64,000 nt of DNA, from contig NZ_JRNC01000034.1 of NCBI RefSeq assembly GCF_000758925.1, positions 20,369 through 84,368 on the forward strand, read 5' to 3'. The notes under the pieces are model-generated. The model had not been told where the DNA came from, did not search any database, and worked only from the letters and a program-made list of their open reading frames with translations. This document shows positions 8,825-17,645 of the stretch, piece after piece. Origin of the DNA: Prevotella sp. S7-1-8 (GTDB lineage Bacteria > Bacteroidota > Bacteroidia > Bacteroidales > Bacteroidaceae). The position numbers and the translations under genes were made by a program. Every line of letters starts with the position of its first letter. Position 1 is the first letter of the stretch.

Positions 8825-10894
8825 ATGAAAAGATTAAGTTCGGCCCTATTAACGATTCTCACGGCCACCCACATGGCAGCTCAACCTGCCGAATACCACA
8901 ACCCAATCATCAACACGAGTACCCCCGACCCCACGATAACGCGCGTCGCGGACGGTTCTTTCTACCTGTACGCCACCGAGAACGTGCGGAATGTGCCGGT
9001 GTACCACTCGACAGACCTCGTACATTGGAAGTTCGTCGGCACGGCTTTCAATGAAGACAGCCGTCCCAAATGGTTGCCGAACGGAAGCATTTGGGCGCCC
9101 GACATCAACAAAATAGGAAACCAATACGTGCTCTATTACTCCAAATCGACATGGGGCGGCGAGTGGGACGCAGGCATAGGGGTGGCTACCGCGACAACCC
9201 CGGGAGGACCTTTCACGGATCACGGTTGCCTATTCCAAAGTCGAGGCATCGGCATACAAAACTGCATAGACCCTTTTTACATTGAGGACGGTGGGCGCAA
9301 ATACTTGTTCTGGGGATCGTTCAGAGGCATCTACGGCGCGGAGTTGAACGCCGATGGCCTGAGTTTAAAAGCCGGCGAGAAACCAAGGCAGGTGGCAGGC
9401 ACGTTCATGGAGGGTACGTACATATACCGTCACGGAGGCTACTACTACCTATTTGGGTCGGCTGGCACTTGCTGCGAAGGCGAGCGAAGCACCTATCGAG
9501 TGACGGTGGGTCGCTCGCGCGATCTCTTTGGGCCATACGTGGACCGCAAGGGACGCCCCCTGCTTACCAACAATTACGAAGTAGTACTGCATCGCAGCGA
9601 CAACGTGGTGGGGCCAGGGCACAACGCTGAAATCATAACAGACGACCACGGACGAGATTACCTGCTGTACCACGGATTCAAATCAGGCGACCCAGACGCC
9701 GGACGGCTGCTGTACATGGACCGGGTGGACTGGGTGGACGGATGGCCACACATCATGGGTAGCCAGCCATCCAACGTGGCCGAGGCTCCATTCATAGACC
9801 CGAGGTGGAGACTTACCGACAGCCAACTGGACCCATCGCGCTTCGAGGGTGACATAGACGGCAAGCCAACGCACCTATACAGGCTCTCCAACGACAAGGG
9901 CATGGAGGTTTGCATCACAAACTTTGGAGCGCGCGTGGTGTCAATCGTGGTGCCCGACCGAAACGGAATACGGCGCGACGTGGTATTGGGCTACGATGAC
10001 ATAGCCCAATACGCTGACAGAGAAAATTTCGGAAGCGATTTCGGCGCGACCATAGGCCGTTACGCCAACCGCATAAACCAAGGGAAAATAACGATAGACG
10101 GCAAGGCGTACCAATTGCCGCGCAACAATTTTGGGCACTGCTTGCATGGCGGATTCACGGGATGGCAATACCAAGTTTACCAAACCGTGGCAGCGGATAA
10201 GCGGCACGCAACGTTCAAGATATGTTCGCCCGATGGAGACAACGGTTTCCCCGGCAACGTAGAAGCAACCGTGACATACACTCTCACCGACGACAACACG
10301 TTGGACATAAGGTACAAAGCCACCACCGACCGCAAGACATTCATAAACATGACTAACCACTCATACTTTAACTTGAATGGGCAACCAGACCAAAACGCTG
10401 AAAACTTGACGCTGTATATCAACGCTGACAAATTCACGCCAACGGACACTACCTACATGACAACGGGCGAGACGCTCCCCGTAAAAGGCACGCCCATGGA
10501 CTTCAGAAAGCCTACGCCACTGTCCGCCAACATTGACAACAAGGCATACGCCATGACAAAAGCGGCGGGAGGTTTCGACCATAACTGGTGCCTGAACACC
10601 TATCGGAACAACAAAGGCAACGACCACAAGGTAGCCGCAAGCCTATACAGCAAGTTGACAGGCATTTATATGGAGGTGATGACCGATGAGCCAGGATTGC
10701 AAGTCTACACGGGCAATTTCCTCAACGGCAGCTTCCCGGGCAAATTGGGCTACAGGTATCCTCGCCATGCCTCTGTATGCATGGAAACACAACACTACCC
10801 TGACAGCCCCAACAAGCCACAGTGGCCATCCACGACGCTTGCCCCCGGCAAATGCTACACAAGCCATTGCGCCTACCGTTTCTCCATAAAATGA
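8825..10894 (+). CDS. GH43 glycosidase fused to aldose 1-epimerase (mutarotase)
   Basis: Two catalytic domains in one exported chain. After a signal peptide (about residues 1-20) comes a GH43 five-bladed propeller (~22-330) with the three expected acids visible: Asp35 in PDPTI (base), Asp149 in CIDPF (pKa modulator) and Glu196 in MEGTYIY (acid). The closest family activity is alpha-L-arabinofuranosidase/endo-arabinanase, with xylosidase possible. A galactose-mutarotase-type domain (~355-689) follows, with His441 (LHGG), His512 (NHSYFNL) and Glu622 (DEPGLQVY) as expected catalytic residues. The mutarotase would equilibrate the anomers of the sugar released next door. Both active sites look intact, so this is a working fusion rather than a frameshift join. 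It is the last gene of the left-hand glycan locus. Confidence 0.9.
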   Translation: MKRLSSALLTILTATHMAAQPAEYHNPIINTSTPDPTITRVADGSFYLYATENVRNVPVYHSTDLVHWKFVGTAFNEDSRPKWLPNGSIWAPDINKIGNQYVLYYSKSTWGGEWDAGIGVATATTPGGPFTDHGCLFQSRGIGIQNCIDPFYIEDGGRKYLFWGSFRGIYGAELNADGLSLKAGEKPRQVAGTFMEGTYIYRHGGYYYLFGSAGTCCEGERSTYRVTVGRSRDLFGPYVDRKGRPLLTNNYEVVLHRSDNVVGPGHNAEIITDDHGRDYLLYHGFKSGDPDAGRLLYMDRVDWVDGWPHIMGSQPSNVAEAPFIDPRWRLTDSQLDPSRFEGDIDGKPTHLYRLSNDKGMEVCITNFGARVVSIVVPDRNGIRRDVVLGYDDIAQYADRENFGSDFGATIGRYANRINQGKITIDGKAYQLPRNNFGHCLHGGFTGWQYQVYQTVAADKRHATFKICSPDGDNGFPGNVEATVTYTLTDDNTLDIRYKATTDRKTFINMTNHSYFNLNGQPDQNAENLTLYINADKFTPTDTTYMTTGETLPVKGTPMDFRKPTPLSANIDNKAYAMTKAAGGFDHNWCLNTYRNNKGNDHKVAASLYSKLTGIYMEVMTDEPGLQVYTGNFLNGSFPGKLGYRYPRHASVCMETQHYPDSPNKPQWPSTTLAPGKCYTSHCAYRFSIK

Positions 10895-11188
10895 GAAACA
10901 GTGGAAAAGCGCTCCGCCGCCATCAAGGAGGCATCCATCACGCCGGGATTTCAGTTACAAACGCGAGTGCCAACACTGCGAACATTTTAGAAACAGTTAC
11001 AAAAAAACACACGCACTCCACAAAGGATATGCGCAGAGCTGAAAAAACGAATGTGACAAAGCGCATGCCAACCCACATAGCGCGCTTAGACAACGCCGCG
11101 CAAAAGCGAGAAAACAAAAATCAGCGTGGCTCACTTGTTTATTAAGATTTTTTAAGGAGTACATCTGTAAAATTTTCATACTATATTG

Positions 11189-11277
11189 TATCTTTGTATC
11201 GTGTTTTTCATGGTATTAGATTATTAAAGTTAATTTTTTAAAACCGGCCAACTCGTGAGAGCGCGCCGGTTTTTTTA
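11189..11277 (+). ncRNA. Candidate ~75-nt small RNA or orphan leader with own promoter and terminator
   Basis: The -7 box TATCTTTG at 11189-11196 is followed by about 45 A/T-rich bases including TTTTTCATGGTATTAGAT, then a hairpin: AAAACCGGC at 11240-11248 pairs with GCCGGTTTT at 11265-11273 and runs into a T tract. From memory, a leader beginning in a similar way precedes RNA-helicase and translation genes in Bacteroidales; I could not check this. Here no gene follows before the terminator, and ptb has its own -7 box, so it would be a free RNA or a remnant leader. No good -33 element is visible. Confidence 0.45.
11240..11277 (+). terminator. Intrinsic terminator of the candidate small RNA
   Basis: Nine-base-pair stem (11240-11248 with 11265-11273), 16-base loop, and a seven-T run at 11270-11276. 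It is the strongest intrinsic terminator in this part of the window and has no coding sequence in front of it. Confidence 0.7.
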
Positions 11278-11397
11278 TAACACAATCAATGTCTCTCATA
11301 TCAAAGCGCAAGGGATTGACGAGACACAAATGCCAAATCATATTTTGTTGACATATAAAAACCCCCATCACGCATTTTCAATTTAAAAATTATTATT

Positions 11398-11405
11398 TAT
11401 CTTTG
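11398..11405 (+). promoter_or_regulatory. -7 box upstream of ptb
   Basis: TATCTTTG at 11398-11405, 52 bases before the ptb start. The -33 region is A/T-rich without a clear TTTG. Confidence 0.5.
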
Positions 11406-11457
11406 CACGCATTAGAAAGACAGTTTCAACCAATAGAAAAAATAATCACAACACGCT

Positions 11458-12312
11458 ATGAATACGATCAAAAATTTCAACGAGGTGGTAGACCGACTGA
11501 AAGCCGCGGGCATTTGTCGACGAGTGGCCGTGGTTAACCCTCGAGACAAGGCGACGATCAAGGCCGTGAGCCAAGCTGCCCAAGAGGGTTTTGTAGATCC
11601 AGTGACGCTCGATGATGACAACCCCAAGCTTGCGGCCGAGAAAGCCGTGAGCTTGGCGCAAAACGGTGAAGTGGACATGATAATGAAAGGATTGGTACCG
11701 TCTGAGATATTGCTCAAAGCCATTATACGTTACAAAGGCGGCTTGTTGCCCGATGGCAACATGTTGACACACACCGCATGCGCCAGCTTTTCAGAATACC
11801 ACAAATTGCTTTTCTATACTGATGCGGCCGTCATTCCGTTTCCCACCCATGAACAACGGGTACGACAAGTGGGCTACGTGGCAACCTTGTGCCACGCCAT
11901 GGGCATCGAAGAGCCACGCATCTCGCTCATACATTGCAGCGAAGAAGTGGACGAGCGCCACTTCCCCTATACCGCAGGATACCGCGAGATAGCGCAGATG
12001 GCCAAGCAAGGCCAATTTGGCAAATGCGTCGTGGATGGGCCTTTGGACCTGAAGACATCATGCTCGGCTGAAAGCCTTAAAGTGAAAGGTATCGTATCGC
12101 CCATCAACGGCGAGGCCGACGCGCTGGTATTCCCCAATATAGAGAGCGGTAACGTGTTTCACAAAACTATCACCTTGTTTAACGAGGCCAAATTGGCCAG
12201 CTTGCTACAAGGCGCACGAGTGCCGGTGGTAATGACATCACGCGCCGACGCTCCAGAGACCAAATACTACAGCCTGGCCATAGCCGCCGCATTGGGCACG
12301 GTGAACGAATGA
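11458..12312 (+). CDS. ptb: Phosphate butyryltransferase
   Basis: Converts butyryl-CoA (or a branched-chain acyl-CoA) plus phosphate to acyl-phosphate and CoA in the cytoplasm. The 284-residue length and full-length similarity to the phosphate acetyl/butyryltransferase fold, with MKGLVPSEILLKAI and the late VVDGPLDLKTSCS region, fit Ptb rather than the longer Pta. The partner kinase lies 40 bp downstream, giving the two-step route from acyl-CoA to free acid plus ATP. In Bacteroidales this pair may serve butyrate or isobutyrate/isovalerate formation from amino acids; which substrate is used cannot be read from sequence alone. No butyryl-CoA synthesis genes are in the window. Confidence 0.93.
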   Translation: MNTIKNFNEVVDRLKAAGICRRVAVVNPRDKATIKAVSQAAQEGFVDPVTLDDDNPKLAAEKAVSLAQNGEVDMIMKGLVPSEILLKAIIRYKGGLLPDGNMLTHTACASFSEYHKLLFYTDAAVIPFPTHEQRVRQVGYVATLCHAMGIEEPRISLIHCSEEVDERHFPYTAGYREIAQMAKQGQFGKCVVDGPLDLKTSCSAESLKVKGIVSPINGEADALVFPNIESGNVFHKTITLFNEAKLASLLQGARVPVVMTSRADAPETKYYSLAIAAALGTVNE

Positions 12313-12352
12313 GCCCATTGCAGCGACACCAAACCTTGAAATTTTAAGCAAT

Positions 12353-13414
12353 ATGAAGATATTAGTTATCAACCCCGGCTCCACGTCCACCAAAATAGCC
12401 ACATTTGATGACAACACCCCAACTTTCTCAACCAACATTCACCACTCGAACAGTGAATTGGCGGCGTTCGGCGACGTTCACGAGCAATACGATTTTCGCA
12501 AAGAACTCGTGCTAAACGAACTAAGCGCACATAACATTCCACTGAACTTTGACGCTGTGATAGGCCGTGGCGGCATTGCCAAGCCCGTACCGGGAGGCGC
12601 ATACGAAATCAACGACTTGATGATACACGACAACCTGAACGCCAAATATCACCACGCTTGCAACTTGGGATGCAAGATAGCCTCAGACATTGCGAAACTC
12701 ATACCAGGCAGCAGGGCTCTCATGGCAGAGCCGGGCGTGGTGGACGAGATGGCGCCAGTGGCACGCGTATCCGGTCGCCCTGAAATGCCAAGGTCGTGCG
12801 TATGGCACGCTCTCAACCAGCGTGCCGTGGCCAAACATTTCGCGCGAGAGCACGGCATGCGGTACGAAGACTTAAACCTCATAGTGTGCCATATTGGTGG
12901 CGGCGTGTCCGTAGCCGCCCATGACCACGGCAAAGCGGTCGACGTGAACAACGCCATCAGTGGCGAAGGACCTTTCAGCACAGAGCGGTCGGGATCTTTG
13001 CCCAGCTCGGACATGGTGCACCTGAGCTTCAGTGGAAAATATACCAAAGAGCAATTGCTGCGCATGATAACGGGCAAAGGCGGCATAACCGCCCATCTTG
13101 GCACAAACGACATGCGCGAGGTGATGAAGCGTGTGCACGCGGGCGACCAGCAAGCCAAACTTGTGGTGGAGGGCATGGTATACAATATAGCCAAATGGAT
13201 ATGCTCGCTCGGAGCCTACTTCTGTGGCAATGTTGACGCCATTCTCGTGACAGGCGGCGTGGCTCATTGCGCCGAGATCGTGTCAATGCTGCGACAGCGT
13301 GTGGAGTTTATGGCGCCGTTCCACTGTTTTCCGGGCGAGAGCGAGATGATAGCGCTCGCCGAGGACGCGCTCGCCGTGCTACATGGAGAAATGAACGCAC
13401 AAGAATATAAATAA
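12353..13414 (+). CDS. buk: Butyrate kinase
   Basis: Acetokinase-family enzyme that transfers phosphate from butyryl-phosphate to ADP. The N-terminal phosphate-binding motif NPGSTSTKIA (residues 6-15), CHIGGGVSVAAHDHG near 180, GEGPFSTERSG near 205 and the adenosine motif VTGGVAHC near 300 are all present, and 353 residues is the usual Buk size (AckA is about 400). It forms a unit with ptb. Its stop is followed at once by the promoter of the next gene, so transcription of that gene is at least partly independent. Confidence 0.94.
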   Translation: MKILVINPGSTSTKIATFDDNTPTFSTNIHHSNSELAAFGDVHEQYDFRKELVLNELSAHNIPLNFDAVIGRGGIAKPVPGGAYEINDLMIHDNLNAKYHHACNLGCKIASDIAKLIPGSRALMAEPGVVDEMAPVARVSGRPEMPRSCVWHALNQRAVAKHFAREHGMRYEDLNLIVCHIGGGVSVAAHDHGKAVDVNNAISGEGPFSTERSGSLPSSDMVHLSFSGKYTKEQLLRMITGKGGITAHLGTNDMREVMKRVHAGDQQAKLVVEGMVYNIAKWICSLGAYFCGNVDAILVTGGVAHCAEIVSMLRQRVEFMAPFHCFPGESEMIALAEDALAVLHGEMNAQEYK

Positions 13415-13421
13415 GAAATGC

Positions 13422-13452
13422 TTGGCTTTATACAATAAAATAAGTAACTTTG
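13422..13452 (+). promoter_or_regulatory. Promoter of the AAA/CYTH gene
   Basis: TTG at 13422-13424, 20 bases, then TAACTTTG at 13445-13452. It lies inside the longer open frame that begins with TTG at 13422, which argues that translation really starts at the ATG at 13488. Confidence 0.65.
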
Positions 13453-13487
13453 CCCTTGGCGAAGATACCACTCAAGCCACGTTGCCA

Positions 13488-14591
13488 ATGAAAGAAATAA
13501 AGAAAATAGTCCTCACTGGTGGCCCATGCGCTGGAAAAACCACCGCCTTGGTAAAAATAATTGAGCACTTTTCGAGCCTTGGCTTCAAAGTATTCACCAT
13601 CCCCGAGGTACCCACGCTGTTCTCACAAGCGGGCATGGACTATCTCACCGACAACCAACGGTTTTTCTATGAAGGAGAAAAAGCCACGCTCGAGGCCCAG
13701 CTTCTGCTTGAAGACAAATTTATGAAAATGGCAGAACAAGTGGAAGAGCCTGCCGTGGTGGTGTGCGACCGCGGCACCATGGATATCTCGGCATACCTCA
13801 AACCTGACGTATGGGAGGATATAATCGCGAGCATAGGCACCTCAGCGCAGCAACTTATAGACCGATACGACGCGGTGCTCCACTTGGTGTCGGCCGCTGA
13901 CGGAGCGGAAAAATTCTATACCACCACGACCAACTCGCAGCGTGCAGAGCAAAAAAACGAAGAGGGATTGCGCATGGCTCGCGAGTTGGACAAGAAAGTT
14001 ATTAACGCTTGGAGCGGGCATCCACACCTGAGGGTAATCAACAACCACGATGACTTTGACACAAAATTGAACCGCGTGCTCAAAGAAATCTCAAGTGTTT
14101 TAGGATTGGCGCAGCCCATCACCGAGGAACGAAAATACATAGTGGAAGTGACCGGCGAAATACCCAACACCATTGATAGCGACATTCTGCAAACCTATTT
14201 GGTATCAGACCCTGATAGCGAAGTAAGACTGCGCAGGCGTTTTTGGCCCAACGGCAAACGCGTTAACGTACATACCATGAAAAAGACTATCAATAACATG
14301 GAGCAAGTGGAGACTGAACGACAAGTGAGCAACGCACTGTACCAATCATTGCTGTCGCAAGCAGACCCCTACCGGCGCGCCATACACAAAAAACGCCGTA
14401 GCTTCATCTGGAAAGGGCAATACTTTGAGCTTGACACTTATTTGGAACAACTTGAGGGCATGACCATCTTGGAGACCAAAGGCATAACAAACGCCGAGGA
14501 CGTGAATTTTCCACCTTTTATAAAACCTGTGAGAGATATCACGGGCAACCGGGATTTCTACAATTACAACTTGGCACTGAGAAAAGCATAA
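13488..14591 (+). CDS. AAA (AAA_28) ATPase with C-terminal CYTH domain
   Basis: The ATG at 13488 is preferred to the upstream TTG because the promoter at 13422-13452 sits between them. The protein (367 residues) opens with a P-loop, GGPCAGKTT (10-18), in an AAA_28 kinase-like domain; a CYTH triphosphate-tunnel domain begins near residue 212 (ERKYIVEV, then RLRRRFWPNGKRVNV with the basic residues that bind polyphosphate). CYTH proteins bind or hydrolyse triphosphorylated substrates (thiamine triphosphate, inorganic triphosphate, nucleotides). The actual substrate of this AAA-CYTH combination is not known to me. The next gene starts one base after its stop, and two deoxynucleoside kinases follow, which hints at a nucleotide-salvage or polyphosphate role. 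Confidence 0.82.
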   Translation: MKEIKKIVLTGGPCAGKTTALVKIIEHFSSLGFKVFTIPEVPTLFSQAGMDYLTDNQRFFYEGEKATLEAQLLLEDKFMKMAEQVEEPAVVVCDRGTMDISAYLKPDVWEDIIASIGTSAQQLIDRYDAVLHLVSAADGAEKFYTTTTNSQRAEQKNEEGLRMARELDKKVINAWSGHPHLRVINNHDDFDTKLNRVLKEISSVLGLAQPITEERKYIVEVTGEIPNTIDSDILQTYLVSDPDSEVRLRRRFWPNGKRVNVHTMKKTINNMEQVETERQVSNALYQSLLSQADPYRRAIHKKRRSFIWKGQYFELDTYLEQLEGMTILETKGITNAEDVNFPPFIKPVRDITGNRDFYNYNLALRKA

Positions 14592-14592
14592 C

Positions 14593-15243
14593 ATGTACAT
14601 CGCTATAGCAGGAAACATAGGAAGCGGCAAAACCACGCTCACCAAGATGCTCGCAAAACACTACGGATGGGAACCACGCATGGAGAGCGTACTGCAAAAC
14701 CCATATTTGCAAGATTATTACGAAAACATGTCCCGATGGTCGCTCAACCTTGAGGTATTCTTCCTTAAGGAAAGGTTTCGTGATTTGTTGAAAATCGAAA
14801 AATCCACCAACACCATCGTACAAGACCGTTCCATATTCGAGGGCGTGCATATCTTCGCCGCAAACAACCACGAAATGGGCAACATGAGCGATCGAGACTA
14901 CGAAACCTACATGGGACTGTTCGACTCCATGATGATGGTAGCGCGCCAACCCGACCTCATGGTCTACCTAAGGTCTACGGTTCCACACCTTGTGGAAAAT
15001 ATACACCGTCGAGGAAGAGACTACGAGCAAAACATACAATTGGACTACTTGAAGAACCTCAACAACCGATACGAGGACTTCATCATGAACAAATACACTG
15101 GACGCACGCTCGTCATTGACGTGGACAACCTCAACTTCTTGTACTCACGAGAAGATTTCGCAAGCATCATCAAACGCATAGACGAAGAGTTAGCCGCTCT
15201 ACAAAACATCAGCAACACGCTGTTTGGCGACACTCTCAGATAA
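14593..15243 (+). CDS. Deoxynucleoside kinase, first of two tandem copies
   Basis: Phosphorylates deoxynucleosides (dAdo, dGuo or dCyd/dThd type) with ATP for dNTP salvage. P-loop GNIGSGKTT at residues 7-15, the active-site DRS motif at Asp78-Arg79-Ser80, and a LID-like RRGRDYEQNIQ segment near 140 identify the family; 216 residues is normal. The start is one base beyond the previous stop, so it is translationally coupled to the AAA/CYTH gene. The following gene is a clear paralog with DRT in place of DRS. Confidence 0.92.
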   Translation: MYIAIAGNIGSGKTTLTKMLAKHYGWEPRMESVLQNPYLQDYYENMSRWSLNLEVFFLKERFRDLLKIEKSTNTIVQDRSIFEGVHIFAANNHEMGNMSDRDYETYMGLFDSMMMVARQPDLMVYLRSTVPHLVENIHRRGRDYEQNIQLDYLKNLNNRYEDFIMNKYTGRTLVIDVDNLNFLYSREDFASIIKRIDEELAALQNISNTLFGDTLR

Positions 15244-15282
15244 TAACAAAAAAATCAACACACACCCAACTCTCACTACATC

Positions 15283-15909
15283 ATGCACATCGCAATAGCA
15301 GGAAATATAGGAAGCGGCAAGACCACGCTCACCAAACTTTTGGCCAAACGATATGGCTGGCTACCCAAATTTGAGCCAGTGGACAACAATCCTTATCTCG
15401 ACGACTTCTACAAAGACATGAACCGATGGTCTTTCAACTTGCAAGTTTACTTTCTCAACAAACGCTTCAAGGAGATCGTAGAGATTGCCCAAAGCAACGA
15501 CACCATCGTACAAGACCGCACCATCTTCGAGGATGCGCGCATTTTCGCGCCCAACTTGCACGATCAGGGATTTATGACAGATCGGGATTTTAAGAACTAC
15601 TCTGATCTTTTCGACCTCATGATATCACTTGTAAAACTGCCACAACTCATGATTTACATACGCTCTTCCATACCTACGTTGGTAAACCATATAGAAAAGC
15701 GCGGACGATCGTTTGAGCAAAGCATTCGCATAGACTATCTCACAGGTTTGCAAAAACGCTATGAGAACTGGATCAACAGCTACAAAGGAGACCTCATCAT
15801 CATCGATGGCGACAATATCAATTTTGAGGACAACGCGGAAGACTTCCGCAAAGTGACAGACATGATAGACGCCAACCTTTACGGTCTCTTCCCCATGGAT
15901 GGGAAGTAG
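15283..15909 (+). CDS. Deoxynucleoside kinase, second tandem copy
   Basis: Paralog of the gene 39 bp upstream: the same P-loop GNIGSGKTT at residues 7-15 and the same register for the active-site motif, here Asp78-Arg79-Thr80, with EKRGRSFEQSIRIDYL as LID. The two copies have drifted well apart in the substrate-pocket region (SRWSLNLEVFFLKERF against NRWSFNLQVYFLNKRF is the best-kept part), so they probably divide purine and pyrimidine substrates, as the dAK/dGK pairs of some bacteria do. That division is inference. 208 residues, cytoplasmic. Confidence 0.92.
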   Translation: MHIAIAGNIGSGKTTLTKLLAKRYGWLPKFEPVDNNPYLDDFYKDMNRWSFNLQVYFLNKRFKEIVEIAQSNDTIVQDRTIFEDARIFAPNLHDQGFMTDRDFKNYSDLFDLMISLVKLPQLMIYIRSSIPTLVNHIEKRGRSFEQSIRIDYLTGLQKRYENWINSYKGDLIIIDGDNINFEDNAEDFRKVTDMIDANLYGLFPMDGK

Positions 15910-16030
15910 GACAAGCAACGGCGCATTAGCAAAGATATATCGCTGTCAATGTTTACAAAAATCCACTTTATCATAAGGCGCGACATTGCTAACAAAAGCT
16001 CATCATGAAAATTCCATAAAACCAAAAACC

Positions 16031-17155
16031 ATGACAGAATCAAGCGAAATCAAGACCTATGGTGTCAACATATTAGTTACTGACAAGATGAATGCACAGG
16101 ATGTCTTGCTCGTTGGTATCAAGTCAGCCTATCGCAACAAACCGCAATATCTCCGTAGTTTGAAGCGAGAATACGCCCGTTGTCACAAAATAGAACATCC
16201 CAATATCATCAAATGTATTGGCGAAAGAGACTTTGAGAACTATGGACATTGCATTGTCTTGGAGTGGGAGCCAGCGCGCACGCTTGCCGATTACATGCGT
16301 GAAAATCATGACATGGAGGAAAAGAAAAACATTATTCACCAATTGGCAGACGCGCTTGGCTGTATTCATGCCAACTCATTGGTGCATGGCGCGATAAACC
16401 CATCATGCGTGTTCATCACCGACAAAGGCGACCAAGTGAAATTACTCAATATACGCCTACACTTCGCCGATATGCTCAGCGAGCCAGCCGAACTAACAAA
16501 ATACCGCGCTCCTGAAGCCAAAGACGGAACCGTTGTTCTTGACGCTCGAACAGATATTTTCTCTCTTGGAACCATATTAAAAGAACTAAATATCAACGAC
16601 GAATATAGTGACGTGATTGAAGGCAGCACCAATTTCGCACGAAACGACCGATTTCCAGACATAGAAACCTTTCTCGAAGCATTTGAGCATCGGCGTGTCA
16701 CACTTCGAAAAAAAAGCCGACAAAATAGCGGCTCGCGCCACAACAAGCGCATAGCCGCGGCCATCGCGGCCATCGCGGCCATCGTTGGCATCGCGGTCAT
16801 ATTTATTTTCAATCGTAACCAGCCCTCAACAGAAGCACAACTGCCAACCAAAGAAGTGGCAGACACCATCAAAACAAATTCAACACGGACGACACCCCCT
16901 GTCCAAGCGCCCACAATCAACCAATTGGATAAATATTCGGGCGATCTTGAATTTCTCAACGATTTAGTTCCACAGATGCACGTTGACCTTGACAAGATAT
17001 ACGCCTCTGCCAGTGACAACGCAGCCATCCACGCAAAAGTGTCTCGCTACTACAAAGGCTTACGAAAGGCTTTAGGCAACAAGACCAACGAACAATTTGC
17101 CGCATACGACAAAGAGTTCGCAGATTATGTCAACAAGAAAAACGCAGGTTTGTAA
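16031..17155 (+). CDS. Membrane-anchored pseudokinase
   Basis: Ser/Thr-kinase fold without the catalytic residues. Starting at ATG 16031 (374 residues): the ATP lysine is kept (Lys31 in VGIK), but the catalytic loop reads HGAINPSCVF at 119-128 where active kinases have HRDxKxxN, and the DFG position is LNI. The APE motif (YRAPE) and the F-helix DARTDIFSLG are intact, so the fold should be sound while phosphotransfer should be lost. A basic stretch and one transmembrane helix follow (~240-261, an alternating Ala/Ile run), then a C-terminal domain of about 110 residues outside the membrane. The topology resembles bacterial PASTA-type kinases. Its last 29 bases overlap one possible start of the next frame. 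Function unknown; scaffolding or ligand sensing is plausible. Confidence 0.75.
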   Translation: MTESSEIKTYGVNILVTDKMNAQDVLLVGIKSAYRNKPQYLRSLKREYARCHKIEHPNIIKCIGERDFENYGHCIVLEWEPARTLADYMRENHDMEEKKNIIHQLADALGCIHANSLVHGAINPSCVFITDKGDQVKLLNIRLHFADMLSEPAELTKYRAPEAKDGTVVLDARTDIFSLGTILKELNINDEYSDVIEGSTNFARNDRFPDIETFLEAFEHRRVTLRKKSRQNSGSRHNKRIAAAIAAIAAIVGIAVIFIFNRNQPSTEAQLPTKEVADTIKTNSTRTTPPVQAPTINQLDKYSGDLEFLNDLVPQMHVDLDKIYASASDNAAIHAKVSRYYKGLRKALGNKTNEQFAAYDKEFADYVNKKNAGL

Positions 17156-17645
17156 CCACGGCAAAAGCTTTTTTCCTGTGACACAAGATAAAGAAACACT
17201 ACTGCATAAGCCCTTGAAATTGCAACAACAGGGAAACCGCAGTCTCACCATACACATAAACTATCAAGAAAAGGCCTTTGGGCAACTTTCACTAAACTAT
17301 ATTCGCGCAGACACAGGCTTTAAACGCGAATGGGAACACAAGTTCTTCGCCTCACCTTGCCGTGTGACATCCGAGATGGTGGCAACGCACGAAGCGCCAA
17401 ATGCTTTAATGACCATTAAAGGGCGTGACGCTTTTCAAAAGCGCGAAACGCTCCGAGATCACCCTGAACACTTTGGAAATCCAGAGTTTTGGGAACAATA
17501 TAATATTATCGCACCCACCGAGAGCTTAGAGAAAGGCATCGAACGCTTTAACAAAAAAATAGCGAGCGCTGCCCCGCTTATTCTCGCACGCACAAATTTT
17601 AACCCTTACTCACAATCTCACCTTGACCTTATGGCTAGCATTTAG
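17127..17645 (+). pseudogene. Probable C-terminal remnant of a larger Bacteroidetes exported protein
   Basis: The open frame encodes a beta-rich segment ending in SEMVATHEAP, then FWEQYNIIAPTESLEKGIERFNKKI. From memory this is how the carboxypeptidase-regulatory-like proteins of Bacteroidales end, and those are two to five times longer with a signal peptide and an N-terminal CarboxypepD_reg domain, none of which is here. Starts available are ATG 17127 (inside the pseudokinase gene) or GTG 17178. I read it as the 3' relic of a deleted or disrupted gene, though expression as a small protein cannot be excluded. It ends exactly in a 15-bp perfect hairpin. Confidence 0.5.

Larger units (their letters stand above)
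10895..11457. other. 563-bp gene-free stretch before ptb
   Basis: No gene seen. It contains a candidate small RNA (11200-11277) ending in a clear terminator and, further right, the -7 box for ptb at 11398-11405. The rest is featureless to my eye and lacks the intergenic repeat found elsewhere in the window. Confidence 0.6.

Noticed and set aside
15928..15935. TATCTTTG-like box on the minus strand after the second deoxynucleoside kinase
   Set aside because: It points into the 3' end of that gene with nothing to transcribe.
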